A stretch of DNA of 64,000 nt, taken from assembly GCA_012845835.1 (NCBI GenBank), contig JABAKD010000025.1:20933423-20997422 (forward strand), read 5' to 3'. This stretch comes from Undaria pinnatifida (Eukaryota; Sar; Phaeophyceae; Laminariales; Alariaceae). Shown here in pieces: positions 35,036 through 50,000 of this stretch. The stretch's first letter is position 1. Each line of letters starts with the position of its first letter. Below the pieces are notes generated by a model, which did no database searches, was not told where the DNA came from, and saw nothing but the letters and a program-made list of their open reading frames with translations. A program made the position numbers and the translations under genes.

Positions 35036-38000
35036 CTGGGCGGGATGAGCGGAAATCGTTTCGCTTATCGGTATGTAGCTGTCTTCATGATCGTGATTGT
35101 TATGTTTTAGGGTTGTATACGAGGTATCTGGTTCCAAATGTTTGTTTTGGCCAATGCAGGCACGCCGCCTAGTATGCAGAGAGGACGACAGAGATAGCTG
35201 CGTCGAAATTGGCGCCTGCGTGGTTAGAACCTGGCGTATTTTTGGTTCTAGACGTCGTTCGTGCATCAAATCGTGCATGTTTGTTTTACCTTCCCTCTGC
35301 ATATATTTCTGTAGATATTTTTTGTGAATGCTGAGGAAAAGGGGCGGGTGAGCGGCTCCATCGTGGGCTTGATCCGTTGAGAACGAGTGCCGTGTAATGG
35401 CTCGTCGCGCTTCAGCAATGCGGCTTCTTCTCGAATTTGGGTGGACCAAGGCTACGGTACGGGAGGTCTTCTCTAGGGACTGTTGCAGTGACGTGCGGTC
35501 CTGAGCTATCTTCCTGGTTTTATTTTTGCAATGTGAACCTGCAATGGAATAGGAAGCTGCCATGCGCCAAAAAAAAAATATCGCCGTACGTATTTTTGTC
35601 TGTAAGGTAGAGGGTCAGTCGTGCGAGTGGTCAAAACCCGGTAGTGGAGAAAGGGGTCCCCCCCCCTACGGTAGCCTTCGTCGTTGGCACCCTGGTGAAT
35701 TTCATTGGTACCCTGGTGGTGCCACCCGCGGAAGCAGTCTGCATTGGAAACTTATGTCGCACGCGGAACTCATCTGCACTGGAAATAATGTTTGCTGTTC
35801 TGAGGTGTTTGTTGTGGCTGTTTTTTATTCTCCCCTGGGGGGGCGAAGAAGACCCCCCCGTCCGAGCTCGGCTTGTCGGTCCTGTCGAGGGTGGGTAAGG
35901 CACAGCTGGGGTATGCGTCGAGGTACGGCGTTCGAGTTTGCTTCTGCGAGGCACGGTTAATGTTGCCTTATTTTCGCGTAATCTGCAACCATTTGCGCGC
36001 AATCTATAGCAGAGGTGGTCTGTTTCGCTGTTAAGATCACCGCGGCGTGCGCCAGCGTTTACCTTGCTGTGAGTATGTGGGCTGTGTTACCTAAGCTATT
36101 GCACGCACCAATCGTTTTATCGTGCAAGCCTGTCTCGAACCGAGGAAGGACGGGGCAGGGCAAAGGCAGGGCAGTGCGTTTTTTAACACGCGTGAAATCG
36201 GGGATGGAAAAGTCGGGAAAGTCGGGGATTGAAAGCGGTTTCCGCGCAAACGGACTTTAGGTGCGAACAGTTCGAGAGGCGTGTTTTGGTGGAGCGTAAC
36301 GTGTTCGTTGGGCGCTCACCATGCACTTCTCTGCCTCTCGATAATTAGCCATCTACTAACCAAACACGAGGAGTGATTCGATCGTGTGTTCGCTCTCTAT
36401 CCTAGCTGCACGTTTTTTAACAGCATCAGCAACTTGCTACGGGGAGCCCGATGCGCTCTTTGTTACGTGGGGGTGCATGCTTCTGCGGCAGAAGAGGCTG
36501 GCGCCTGCACTCCGCTTGTAACACGTTTTGTAGAGTGGGAAGGACTTTTATTAGGTTTCCGTGCTCTCAGTAGCGCCCGTAGAACGTGCCGCGTGGTGAT
36601 GGGAGGCCTAGTGGCCGCATCGTCGGCGGTGAGACGTGGTGTGGTAGCAGAGAAGCGATATGTCTACTTGACGCTTTTGGAACTGCACCTGCGATTATGG
36701 ACACACTGCTTGGAATTTGTGTGGGATTTTTTGCAGCAGTAAAAAAAGGTTTGAGGCATCTCCAACAGGGGGGGGGGGGTCACGCTTCGAAGAGACGTAA
36801 CGCGGTATGTTTTGCGCTTTCCGTGCGTATAATAACATAAACAACGATACGTATCCGACTGAAAGACCGTACCAAGACTCTCTTCGGGCAGATTTGTTGT
36901 GAGCTCGCTTTCTGTAGTATCACGGTTCGGTAGCCCATGCACGGGGTAGATGGTTTTAGGCAGGGTGCTTTGTGTCGTCGAATAACCTATCAGCAAAAGA
37001 AGTTGTCGCTCGCTCCACGCATCGCGAGCCGGGTATAATGAGGAGTTCGCCCGGGCCTGTTTCTCTTTCTCGGCAAGTCTCACTCGTTTCAGCAAGAGAG
37101 CCGAACACGATATCAACCTCATTGCGCGATAGTACCGATAGTGGTCGTTTCGTATTGGTCCAGCCGATCTCTAATGACCGGCGAAGGCACCGGGCGGACG
37201 CGACGTGCGATGTCAATGTTCACGCTTTTGCAGCGTCAGGGCAACGTGCGTGCCGCTGTGGAACAAAAATGCCACGAAAAAATCCGTCGAGGGCAAAAAA
37301 TGTGCACCGTCGGGTGTAAAGCCGGGTGCTAAACACTAAAACCTATAGGTCTGGCGTCACGATTAAGGCACATTTTTCGTAGCCGTCTTGACAAGGAGCG
37401 AACGTGCTTTCTCCTGACATCTATGCTGTCGAAACACGTTGTCCAGCCAAACACGTGCGCTGGCGATCAAATTTGTACCGTCGGCGGCCGAACTCGCGCA
37501 CAAACGCGGCTGAAACATCGCTGCTTTTGAACACGCTGTTCGCGGTTGCCATCCTGCCATCCTTCTAACCCTCCTTTTTCGTTTACCTGCTACCCTCCCT
37601 TGCCCCCTCTAAACGTCTAAGATAGGCTTTACTCATCGCCGAGAACCTTGTTTTTTTCACTGCGTTTGGCATCGTACCACGCGATGACACCGACGCAAAC
37701 TCCGGTCAATGTTGGCACTCGTGAAATGCACCGCAGTCGTGAAGATGCCGTCGATTGGGCTCGTGCACTACCGCGGTGGTTTGAAGAGTTCCGCCTTTAC
37801 GTGCACTGTTCGGGCGGTGGCTGCTGCCATCTTATCATCCTGGTACCCCTTCTCCCTAAAAAATGCACTACTTTGTACTCCGGAGTATATAACATGCTTT
37901 TTCGTTTCTCAAACCCTTCTTGTGTCTTCATTAGGAACTCTGTCTCACGCGATATTACCAACGGGGGCTCCAGTCGCCGCTCGCTTCGATTGTTGGAGCT

Positions 38001-38869
38001 GGTCAAAACGCGAGTGTGTTGCTTCTCGCGGCTGTCCCCTGCCGTCATGTCGGGCTATGAACATTGGCAGCCAAAATTGTGGCGAACGACCCAAACACCC
38101 ACCACAGTTATGAAACTAAGGTCAAGACATTTGCTTGGTTAGTAGCAGGTTCGTCCCTCCTGTCACGACCCGGATTTGGCAACGCCGCTCGGCGCACGCG
38201 CGTGCGGTTAATCTGAAAAGCGAGCGAGCCTCATTTCCATCCAACGCCCGTCCTTCCTCAGCCTACACCGACAACAACAACGGCATGAACAACAAACACA
38301 ACAGCGAAAACAACAATGACAACAACAAAATATAACAGCAATTGCATCAACAAAGATAACAACAAAGACAACAACAAAGACAGCAACAATGAAACAAGAA
38401 CGACATCAACGACAACAGCAGCAATAACAACAAGATGAACATCTCCCTCTAACTAACAACAACAAAAAGCAAAGAGCATAAACCTCCCAACCCCCTCTCC
38501 CGTTTCCCCGATCCTCCAGAAGACCTCCCAACCCGATCTCCCTTTCCCCCGAGCTTCCAGAGAACATCGTACACGCCCAACCAACGAAGATAAGACACGT
38601 CGCTGATCCGCTAGGTATCGTAGCTTTGCCTCCTGACACTGCTGCTACGCGCACACGAACTATGGAGCTTTACTGCTGCATCACCATTGACCGACGCCAC
38701 TCTTGTCTGTTCAACGATAATCTGCTCCACAGATCTCGTAAAGTGCGACGTGCTAATATGGGAGACTATAGTACACAGAACCCAAGATGGACCCGAAAAC
38801 AATATATCTCCTTAATGTTGCAAACCATAGTTGGTTCTGATTACCATGTTTCTCCGTAGTAGATGCTTT
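34957..38869. other. convergent intergenic region between genes 3 and 4
   Basis: About 3.9 kb with no supportable exon. Open frames begin at non-ATG codons and lack splice-compatible partners. It holds LELH-family repeat copy 2 (36660-36750) and an AAC-rich stretch (38265-38440). Confidence 0.4.
36660..36750. repeat. dispersed repeat fragment (LELH family), copy 2
   Basis: CTTTTGGAACTGCACCTGCG, TGCTTGGAATTTGTGTGGGA and TTTGCAGCAGTAAAAAAAGG parallel 13669-13745 base by base with substitutions, and keep the + strand frame LELH..LW....LE.VWD. Confidence 0.5.
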
Positions 38870-41063
38870 TCACGCGAAGAAGCGGACAGCCTGATCCACC
38901 AACTTGCGGCAGCAGGGGCACTTGCGGCCAACCACAGCTTTTCCACAAGCGATGCAACACATCTGATGACCGCAAGGGACAAAGGTAATCTGCAAAGACA
39001 TTAACAAAACACACACGCACACGCACGCGCAGCATACGAAACACAAGAGTATTATCGAAAGGTGGACACGCAGAGAAAAAGAAAAACCGTCGCCATCCAC
39101 CACGCAAAAAAACAAACAAGAGCTCGCGAAAGGCGCACATGCACAGAAAAGGGCCGACAAAAAAAAGAGAAGTCAACGAAAGGTGGAATTGCACAGAAAA
39201 GGAAAATCGTTGTTACAGACTCAAACACATAAAACAAGAGTGGGTCGTCGAAAGGTGGACATGCACAGAAAAGGAAAACCGTTTGTCCCCGTCCGGATAA
39301 CAACGACAGCATCATCACCACCACCATCACCAGGAAGAAGAGAGCGAAGAGGAGCGGGGAAGGGTTGGGGTGGGAAAGTGGGGCAGAGACAGGGTCAACT
39401 GCGGTCAAGGAAGGCGATCATTTGGCGACCAGCAGAGCATGGAGGGGCAACGATAGATTCGAGACGAACATTGGCGACAGGGAAGGAATGAATCTCTGAG
39501 GGGGAAAAAGAAAGTATTGCTCGACGGCAAGCATCGTAGGCCTGCGTGATTAACGCCACTCATGTTTTATACACATTCGAACATCGTCAAGCGTGGCAAC
39601 CCTTTGTGTCTGGATGTCTTACTATTTATAGTGGCGTTAATGCACGCTTCATATCCTGGACGTCAGTGAGCAGCCGCGGCACTCTTCTTGTTCTTGTGTT
39701 TTTAGCTATCGCCTGCCGCGATGAGCAGCAACAACTGCGCCAAGGTACAGTAGGAGCGGAGGGCATACCACACGGCGGTGCACGCGGACAACGACGGAAC
39801 TGTACGAAAAGCTTCAGCGCTCCCTTCCCACTTGTGTAGTTATCGCGTCAGCGCTTACAGCCGATTCAACACCTTCGGTAGCGACGGAAGGGGCAACCAT
39901 AAGGTCCCTTCTGTGGTGGAACGGCCTCGGTAAGGATATCCAGGCACGATTTCTGATAGCTTCCCTTGTGGTGCCATCGTTGCTTGTGACCTGCAATTGT
40001 TTTTCGCGGGGTATGGTTTTGCACTAGGGTTGATGGCGTTCTTCGTCGTTCAGGGGATTGCTTCCGCTCTCGGCCTGTATGACCCCGCCACCTCTCCGTG
40101 TTTCAGCACAAAAAAAAACGCATGCTACGATAAGGGTAGCACTCTTTGGCCATTTATTTTCCAAATGGCGGGCTCTTTAACCAAAATCGTTGGAATGTCG
40201 TTTGATTTATGCAATATGATTACTTCATTAAATTAATCTAAGCACGCCAGCTGTGAGCTCGATAAATTTAGGGTCGACACTCACCAATGCAAGCTGCGTG
40301 ATACACCGGCCGCTCGTTTTTACAGATGTTTTACTCTTTGAACATTCATGCATGTGACTCATATGGATGTTGTCAGGGTTACTTTGTATACCTGGGCCCA
40401 GTGGGATTCATCCGGTTGTACTTCTCCTTTTCTCAAGATCAGTTTTTGGGTGGAGACTTGACTTCGTCAGGTGAGCCAGCCTCAGAACAACAACGAAGCA
40501 CTTCAAACGTAGCACACCTCAAAATACCCCCAGTTCAACCCTTTCACTACTGCCAGCAACGTCCACACTAATTCAAGCTATTGTTAATAGTCTTTCTCCA
40601 TAATGGTGGATGCAGTTCCAAAGAGGTTACAGTAATTGTACAGCAGAGTAATACCACTATTCATGGAAACACTATGGCTTCAGGTTGAGGGGTTGCCGGG
40701 CGGCGCACATGTCTCACGGGTAGGAATTGCTTTTATCGGTGTTCACTCGGGGGTCAGGACCAAGCCCTGCCGGCGCAATGTACGGACGCCTACGAATATG
40801 TTTCCAAATGTTTGCGTTGACCGAGCAGGAACAGCTTGCGTTTTTGCAAAGAATCCGGCCGTAACACATTGGTGATGACCAATCAATCTTTCAGGAGCTT
40901 CTCGCTTTTTCATGAAACATCCAGCAGCAAACAAGATGTGAAATGCCTAATGTTCCCTCCTGCGCACACCGTACACACAAACAAAGGGAGCCCCTCTCGA
41001 GCCGGACCCACCTCCACGGCGATAGACACCCACCGGAACCATCATCGACGTGACTGCCTCACC
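38870..41063 (-). other. RING finger region of gene 4 (last two exons)
   Basis: The exon ending at 41063 supplies [11 protein letters not shown], with donor GTGAGG. The exon from 38989 supplies [20 protein letters not shown], then [15 protein letters not shown] and a TGA. Spacing is C-x2-C, C-x-H-x3-C-x2-C, C-x2-C, as in C-terminal RINGs of animal IAP/MIB-type ligases. An acidic, lysine-rich linker ([12 protein letters not shown]) precedes it. The 2.07 kb intron between carries a solo inverted-repeat end (40245-40315). Confidence 0.85.
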
Positions 41064-44000
41064 TGAACGTCATTGACCCAGCAGATGGAACACTTGCCCT
41101 CAGAGTCACCCTCATCGTCATCGCCGTCGCCCCCTTTCCTCTTGCTTCCTTTGCCCGATTTTGTGTCTTTGTCAAGGTCCAAGGCAATGCCCAGCTTCTC
41201 CAACTTCTTCCTGCACGCGTGTTTAATCTTCAGCTGCGGTCCCTTGGCCACCTTTTGAACGATAGCCGGTAGCAGAAAATGAGGCGGACTCTAGGAGGAG
41301 AGGGGAGGCGGATGATGGAGAGGGGACGTGCTCACTCTTCGCTTGCCTCGGCCATTGCCACGATCATCCTGTTTGCGCCTCAAGGGCCAGGATGTGTGGA
41401 ATCCCTTGAACGAGCTACGGGGCTGAGGACCTGTAAACCGATGCGGTATGTTAGGAAAACACGGCGGCATACCCAACAAACTTACAACCTAGAGCCAAAA
41501 CCCGAGATTGTATTTTTGTTAGACGTACACAATTACCACTGAGCTAGAAGACAACGCCGCTAGCTCGGTGGTTATGGTGTACCTTAAACAGCGGTAGTAG
41601 AAAACGAATAAACCCCATGCACAACCTGGGTATGTCTCCCTCCAAAATCGTCCACAAAAAACGTACACAGCACCGCCCGCCCAGGCACCCCTTGTGCGAG
41701 CAATTCCAAGCGTAAGAAGCTGCACTAGCGGCGACACACGCCGTGACACCTACCTTGAGCTTCTCGAAGTCGCTGTCATTCATGAGTGCGAGAGCGCGCA
41801 AATCAATTTCCTGCTCAGCGAACCGTGGCAGCAGGTTCAGGTAACCCACGCTCCGCAACACCTCCTCCAGGTGAGGATCCGAGTTCCCCCCTCCAACCCC
41901 CTCTCCCGTTCCTCCTCCCTTGCCAGCAGCGGGGGTCTGTGTTTGGGATGGACCGGTACCCGAGACCGTTCCCGTTTGGCCAGCTCCCGCCTTCTTCGCC
42001 CCGGCTAAAGTGCTCGCCGGCTCATTAATCGGTGGGACGACAGCGGGGGCATCCCGGCCAGCCGGAGCACCCACTCCAGGGGTTGCAGCAGTAGTGGCGG
42101 CGTTCGGTGGGTGGGCGCGAGAGGGATTGGTTTCACCGCGCCCAGCAGCAGCACCCCCCGCAGCAACCCCGGCGGTGCGACCAGTGGCACCGGCAGCGAC
42201 GGGGGCCGTGGGCTTGCCAGCAGCACCGCGACGAACGGCGTGATTCTTGACGGTGAGGGGAATTCCAAGAGAAGCGCGCTTATTGGGGGAAGGACCGCCG
42301 TCGACGGTCGAAGTGGCAGGGACGGCGGCGGCAGCGATCGCAGCGTTCGTAGCACGTACACCACCGTTGCGACCAGTAGCAGCGCCAAGACGCCCAGCAC
42401 CAGCACCAGCACCAACACCGGCACCCGCACCAGCACCAATATTTCCTGTGGCAGAAACACCAGCACCGACGCCAGCGCCACCGAACGGTTTGTTGGGGCG
42501 CTCATTGATCGGGTCATCGACCTTCCTCTTTCCCGCGTGAAGGCGTTCCACCATGCCCTGTATGCCATGTTCTTGTGCAGCTGGCTTTGCGGTACCACCG
42601 CGGCCTCCGCCACCGCCACCGCCGCCAGGAGCAGTGGCACCAGTTGCACCAGCGGCACCAGTGGCACCAGTAGCACCAGCGGCACCAGTGGCACCAACGG
42701 CACGAGTGGCACCAGTGGGGTCAACGGCACCAGCGACACCAGCCACACCAGGAGCTCTAACAGTAGCAGTATCAGCTACATCCCTGACTGCAGCAGCAGA
42801 ATTAGTGTCATTTTCGACGTTGTGGGCAGTCGCCTCGTTCGCACCGTCCTTGCCTTGCTGACCACGTCCACCACCCCCTCCACCCCCGCCGCCACCACCC
42901 CCACCCCCGCCCCTGCCCCCAACTCCTCCGCCACCTCGCGCGCGAGCCGCCGCTGGCTTCTGGTTTTGTAGACCAGCGCCGCGTTCGAGCTCTCCCACTT
43001 CCAAGGTATTGCCCACCAACTTGAAGTTTTGCACAGAAACAGCGACCGAGAGACGATTGCAAGGGTGGGAGGTACGACAAGGAGGCATTTGAGACTTCCA
43101 TCGTTTGATGCGTGCGGGAAATGAGACATGGGCATGCTAGCACGCACAGAGGCTTGCAAATGAGTTGCCGGGGTGGGGGGGGGTGAAGTACGTACCTGCA
43201 CCACCGCAAGTATTCCGAAGTAGGTACGTATGGCTTCAACATGTCACAATCAAACGCTACAACAACCGGAGGAGTACGTCGTTAACACCACACATCAGGC
43301 ACACCGTGCCACAGCTCCGCTTTTCAACCATCTTGCTCTGCCAGTTGCCGCCCCTTCCTCCAACCCCTCCTACTCTGCAACGCGTGTGTCGTCGGTTGAC
43401 CGCCATCGTGCACCGAGGCGCATAAGCGTCCCCAACTAGCCATTGCGGCCGTAAACATCTCCACCACTCTGTACACGTCTCTTCAGCGCCTCGCCAGGAA
43501 CGGGTATGCATACCACTTTCGAAGGGGATGTAAGGACCGTTTGATATTTATATTATTAACGGAACGTACCTTATATTTTTGTCCATAGTGGTGTCTCCTA
43601 AGCCACCCATGCGTGACCCACGCTAGCCACTGCGCAAGCCCACGAGACAGACCCCGCCCCGGCGTGACATAAACTATATAGCGAAACAGGGGGCTTGCGA
43701 GCCTTGAAAGCAAAACTGCAGCGCCGTGCTACGGCACGGGTTACACTTTTGAGACCATCTATTCTATTTTTCACCGGCAAGGATCCTCAACTACCGAGCT
43801 ATCTATAATATTTTGGACCCGATGTGCACTAAAAACAAAAACTGCTGCATGGGATTGGGTGAAGGGCATAGCATACATTTTTTCTCGACGTCCGTTGTTT
43901 CGTGAGTTATGTGGGTTATATAGGCCCTAAAGCGAGGACCCTGAAAAAAATTAGGAGCCACCTCAGCGTATGATACATATGGCAGCCCGCGCCGTGGCGT

Positions 44001-47000
44001 ACCTGGCGGATGCGGAGAACGGCCATGGCCACCTTACCCTGAAACCCGGTCACGGTCATTCTGCGGAACCTCGCGTCTCCTATCGAGGCTTGCATCACGT
44101 CCACTTTGACCTTGTAGCCCTGCTGCATGGAGGAAAAGCGATGATTTCCGACCACATCCGCACGAGTTGTACGGTAGGTGTTGAACGCAAGCAAGAGGGT
44201 TAGGAGGGACAGAGGGGGGGGGGAAGAAGTAGGGACACCTTGTTAGTTTGCGATTTCGCGGGAAAGGAGTACCTGGTATATGGTATAGAAACTGTTTTTT
44301 CTAAGCCGTCATACTCAGTATGTTACTTTGGGAGAGGGTAACATTCAAATCGACTTTCAAAGTGGCTTTGGGAGGGCCTGGCAATCAATTGGGTTGGCAG
44401 AATGATTGGCGATGCAGCATATGAACGGAGGCATGTAGCAACCCAACATATGGCATGGGCGCCAACTGACGACACGCTTAACCGAGATAGGAGACACGTA
44501 AGTCACGGGAAACGCCACCACGATCAAGTTGAACACGTACAAGTAATGTTTTCGGGGGGTTAATACATACCGGTATTTACTTTTCAACATCCGAGGGATT
44601 CCAACTGCTGTTGTGCTGAACTATACTATTTATTGGAGGGGGAGGTACTCATTTGTTGCTTGCCTTAGCCATTTGACCATTGACCATACCTTTCGAGACG
44701 GGGGAGGGGTCAGATACCATTTTGACGTGCACGCCTGCCCTTAAAAAAAGAAAGTAAGTACTTCGTTAATATGGCATGTATTAAAAAATTAATTGACAAG
44801 CATTTAACGTAACACCAAAAAATGAGATGAGGTTGAATTTGTGGATGCACGGTAACGATTAGCGCAGCACGAAAAAACGCACGACCAAAAAAAAACGGGT
44901 AAGCCCGACTCATTTTTTTTTCGCGATAGCAGCAGCTGCAACAAGAATGGCTGTGCGATAGAGGTCTTACGCAGCGAAAAACGTTGAAATAGAGCAAATG
45001 TAGCACGGAAAAAGCAAGCGTTCATCTGAACCGATTGAAAAAAAACAAAAAAGACGCCAGCCACTCTTCTCCCGGGCTCGCGTCTTTAAATCATCGACTT
45101 ATCTGGCCAACGAAACAAACACCCAACACAAAATCGTTGGTGCCTCAGGGTCGATATCTAGTCCGCAATACCACGGAAGCTAGATAATAAACGCACACAC
45201 GAGGACAAGGGAGGAACGCCCGCAATCCTTTTTCACCGCTGACGGTCGTCGGTGGGGAACATGAAAAACGACCGACGGACGATAACCCCCCCCCCCCCCC
45301 CCAGGCAGGAAACGCGACGGACCGGCGAGAACCCCCCCCCCATCGGTATAAGATAAGATAGCTAAATGGTTTATGTAACATATGACAAATACGTAATAAC
45401 CGCCCAAAAGTTGGAGGTGTCCTTACTAGGAATAGGAGCGGCGCTTCGTCTCGAAAGGGATTCGTGGTCAGTCAAATGACCAAGGCAAGCAAAAAATGAG
45501 GCGGGCAACGCGACAAATTGGCGAAAAAACCTCGCCCCCGGGAGTACCTCTAGTCTGCTCAGGGTGGAGCCACCCTTGCCAAGCAGCAGTGGAAGGTGCC
45601 TCGAGCGGAAACGAAGATTTTGAAGCACTTGACCGTCGGGTATCCTCGGCGCCTGTTCGTTCGGTTCGTTTTTAGCGGGTACGTGAAGGGTAGGAGAGAG
45701 AGGGGAAGGGCGGTGTTTTTGTAATGGGGTTGGTCGGTTTTGATTTTTTTATCTGCGCGTTTTGTGCTGCTCTTCGCGATGTGCTCAGCATTTCATTCGA
45801 GAGGCGGGAGGGGGGTCGGCTGGGTACATGGCACGTTTGCGTACTAGCCATCTACTGGCAGAAAGGCAAAGCCTCTGCATCAACCACTCTTGTCCTAATG
45901 ACGGTCCCTCATTACAAACGAATACCGGCCACGGGAGTTCGGCCGACGTGTTTCGCCCTAAAACCTGCCAGGTCGTAGTAGTTGCGTCCTTAGCAAGCGT
46001 TCAACAAGGTATTTGTTTTGCAAAAGTACCGTCTGTCAAACGTCTAACTTGCCGTCATTAGACCAATTTAGCCCAACACAGCAAGCGTCGGCCGTCTATT
46101 GCCACCACTGCAAACTATGCGATCGACGCAATAGTTTACTCTTGTCAAGGATTGCACGCAAATCTAGAGCACCGTTGCATCGCGCGTGCTGCGACGCGCG
46201 CGCAGTCGTTGCTCGATGTCAACCAGATCCCTCTTAAAACCTTGCCCGGCACTATGCAGGATGCCGGAACGTAGGGCGGCGTGCCGAATGAAGGGACACC
46301 GCCAATGAGCACCCCTGACTAGACGCGTGCTACGATATAGGGGTGCACCACTTTTTTTTCCAATACTACCCCTCACTTTCGGAGCTCAAGACCTCTCCCA
46401 AAAACTGATTTGGAGAAAAATAAACCTGCTACACACCGGATGAAAAATCCAATTGGCCTAGATACACAACGAGAATCACGCAAAAACTAAGGGGGCGTAT
46501 TTTCCGACGATTTTGGGTTAAGGAGCCTCGTCGTTCAGAAAACCATTTTTTCACACGAAAAGTGCTCTACCTCTATCGTAGCATGCTTCGAAAAAACAAA
46601 ACTCGGGGGAAACGCCTTCCGCAAGCTGTTCAGTCGGCGGCGAAGGCCACAGGTGACTGCAACGGAGAAGGATCATCGTGCGGGAAATCCCTCGGGGGAC
46701 TAGAAATGGGAAAGTATTTGGGTGATCGTCGCTGAAACTCATGCTGCACATAACCAGACGACAAATATACACTTCTCAAGTATATATTTACGAGAAGATA
46801 AAACCATGGATTGCGTGAGAGCCGTGGTATTCGGGGTGTTCTGTCGGATTAGGCGTTTTGGATACATGTTTCGCGGCACATTATCGGGAGGGAAACTATA
46901 CAATAACGAGAAACAGTATGGTGGTGATGGAGATTACACGCTGGAGTCTCACCGCGACCGCGGGTTGACGGGGAGGCCCTTGCGCACGCGCGTGATTGCG

Positions 47001-50000
47001 ATCCCTCTGCATCGTATCCTGGTTAATACGGGCGAAAGTGGTGTGGGTGTGGGTGTGGGTGTAGGTATGAGCGTGTGCGGGAGCTCCAATACCATGTCAT
47101 GGCTACGGGGGGGGTTGTAAGTGGGAGTGTGCGCGTGGGGGGGTCGCCCTCGTTTCGTGCGGCCGTGGTGTGCCGTACGTGCCTCCTGCTTTATTATGAA
47201 GGGACGAAGGGGGTGTGGGTGTCTGTGTAAGCGCTTGGGAATCGGTCCTGTTTGGGGTGACGGTGGAGATTCAAATTTTCATATTTTCGAATCCTCAGCG
47301 TTGGGTCGGCAAGCCAGCCACCGTGCATCACGACCAGGGCATATTTGACGGGCAGAATCTGAAACGGTACGTAGAAGTAACATCTTCTCGATCTCTTGAA
47401 CATGGCGTGCACTCTATACCTGCATGCATTCTATCCAGCGACGTCGGTAACAATAAAAATTGCATTACTTTCTGAGCCACAGCGTGGCCAACTGAAATAC
47501 AGTGCTGAACCACTGAATCATAATGCGTGTGTTCTCAACATAAACGTTTCTTTCCACGCAACGACATCCAACACAACCAATAGCCGCCAATTCTCTATCC
47601 TGCAGAGATAATCTCTGTGATCACAAACTACTGTTAATAGAAACAACTGACCAAATGCTGGATGTGCTTTTTTAGCCTCTTGCGGGTCACGCCCAGGCCG
47701 ACCTTTCCCTTGGCCCTATCCAGGAGATTTTGGAGCCTCCGGATGTCCTATTACAACAAGCGAAATAAAACGCACACGAAACGTAGCGCGCGTGCACGTA
47801 CATAACGGACGAAACGATCGCAAGGAAGAAGCAAGCGTGAGTGCATCAGGTCGTGTCACATACCCCTTAAAATATATCCGCTGACGACACCCTTGCGCTT
47901 TGAGGAACAGCCGTCAAGGATCTGCTCACACTAAAACGGGTATAGTAAGCTTAAATAGGTTTAGACGGACCGAAACTCGTCTGCCAACCTACGTCTTTGA
48001 TGCACAGCGTGTTGTACTCGTTACCGCCCGCAATCGCACATCCACCCCGAGCACGGACTACATGTGTCACGAAGAGGCAAGCCCAAGATCGCCGGGGTGA
48101 CAATTGTGGCCGTACCGTCTCCCTCTACCATAAGAATGAATGAATGTCTGAAAAAACATATTAAATCATTAAGTTTCACCACCCCCGATTTTTTATTTTA
48201 GCTTCTCAATCATCACTGTTACTCTCCAGCTCACCTCGTGAGAGGTTTTACCCAATTCCCCCCTATGTGCTAATAAGATTGTCGGATGGCAAGTATATAT
48301 ACGAGTAACACTGTTGGTTTGTTTTCTTTAACGAAAAAAAACTCAACGCCAACTACCGGCCGCGATCGCCAATACCCGTGTGTAACAAAGCCATGCGGGG
48401 GTGGGTTGTGTAGAGAGGGGCACCCACATGCAAATAATATGCCGTTTGGCCCCATTTTCTCCCTGCGACGGACGACCCCCAAATAACTACCCACATTAGT
48501 GCTAGTGTAATGTGTCTAAAGACGGGCATGACGGATCAAAGCTAGACCGCCAAACAACATGAAGTGTTTCGTCCTCGTGGCATCCTTCGGAACCGCCGGG
48601 CAAGACAGGCTGACACAAAAAAAAAACGCGTTTAGGTTTGCAACTGACTTTGAATTTTTTTAACGCGATCGACTTCACGGGCCCATTTGGTCCATTTCCT
48701 TGCAAAACAGGGTAGGGAGACGAAGTAAACGGTGCAGGCGACGATATACTAAACAAAACACTGTACACACCCAGGAGAAGGATTAAAAACCCTGCCAGGC
48801 GGGTGCATGCTGTAAGCATGCATCATTACTCAAACCGCACGGGTACTTCGTGATTTTTTGTGGGTTTTCGTCGTTCTTTTCGTGGGAATTACGAGTGATT
48901 TACGTGGTTTTGGTGGGTATTCGTGGGTTTGGTGAGGTTTTCGCAAGACAGATCCGAGAATCAGCACCTGACACCCGTTGGCCACTAGTTCGTTTGCCTG
49001 CCGGCTCAGCGGGTCCAGAACATTATTGATTCCGTCGTCACTGTCGCTGCTCTCCTCTGCCTCAGACGCCACGCTTTCTTCGCCTTCCTCCGCTTTGTTT
49101 TTCTGTCCCGGTTGCTCCTGCTCCTGCTCCCGAACATCTTCAGCGGGAAACGTACCTTCTTTCTGCGCTCCGACCAGAATAAGTGCGCGCGTATTGCCGC
49201 GTACACGGGAAGTTGGCAGGGCAGGAAAAAAACGTTGGGTTCACGTCAATGAGAGCGAGAGGGGGGGCGGGGGGGACTCAAGCTACAAGAAGAACCATAC
49301 AGTACCAGTAGCAACAATCGTCGAATCATCATGGATGACACTTTGGGGACCGTGGACTATAGCAAGATTTAATATATCAAATAACAGATACCTCTCGAAA
49401 GGGATCGGCGATAAGTTCCTCTAGATCTTCTCCACCTTCTTCTTAGTATTCATCGATAAGTTCCACCGGTTTTAGAATACGGGCGCGTTGATGCGATAGA
49501 CGTAGACGAGGACTAGACGTATCGAGCTTGCGCAACATCCAGGCAAGGTTTCTTCATGCACACAAAACGTAAAGGGTAGAACTGTAGGGCTAGGGTAACG
49601 CCTCGTAAGGTGCACCTGCGCGATGTTTCTGCCGCTGTCCCGTTTCCCTGAAGGCACGCTTGACCATCCACAATCTTCTTCTTTAGAACTGCACTCACGT
49701 GTATGGGAACACACTATTAATAGTCGGATTGAGTGTGGGTCTATTCTTCCAGCAAGTAAAAAAAAAAAAAGGATCGTACCTACAATACACGTGCACAGAG
49801 TTCCCGTCTTCCCACAGAGTGTTACGATGGCCACTGCGCTGCAACAAGTCACCTAACGCATGCAGAAAAAACTTATACTGTTCAATATTCAGTACCAGAG
49901 TGCAAGGTTCACCCACAGACACCCCGCACGCCGGGCTTGTTTTATAACATTATTCTAAGGACGCCGAGTTTGTTTTAGTTCACAATGTGTTCGTCACTGC

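Noticed and set aside
39931-40236. Hydrophobic + strand frame ([15 protein letters not shown], then [15 protein letters not shown])
   Set aside because: It looks membrane-like, but it has no ATG in a sensible place, lies inside an intron of the opposite-strand RING gene, and no partner exon was found.
42111-42971. 286-aa Ser/Thr-rich + strand frame
   Set aside because: Antisense shadow of the Gly/Ala-rich exon that leads into the SAM domain on the - strand.
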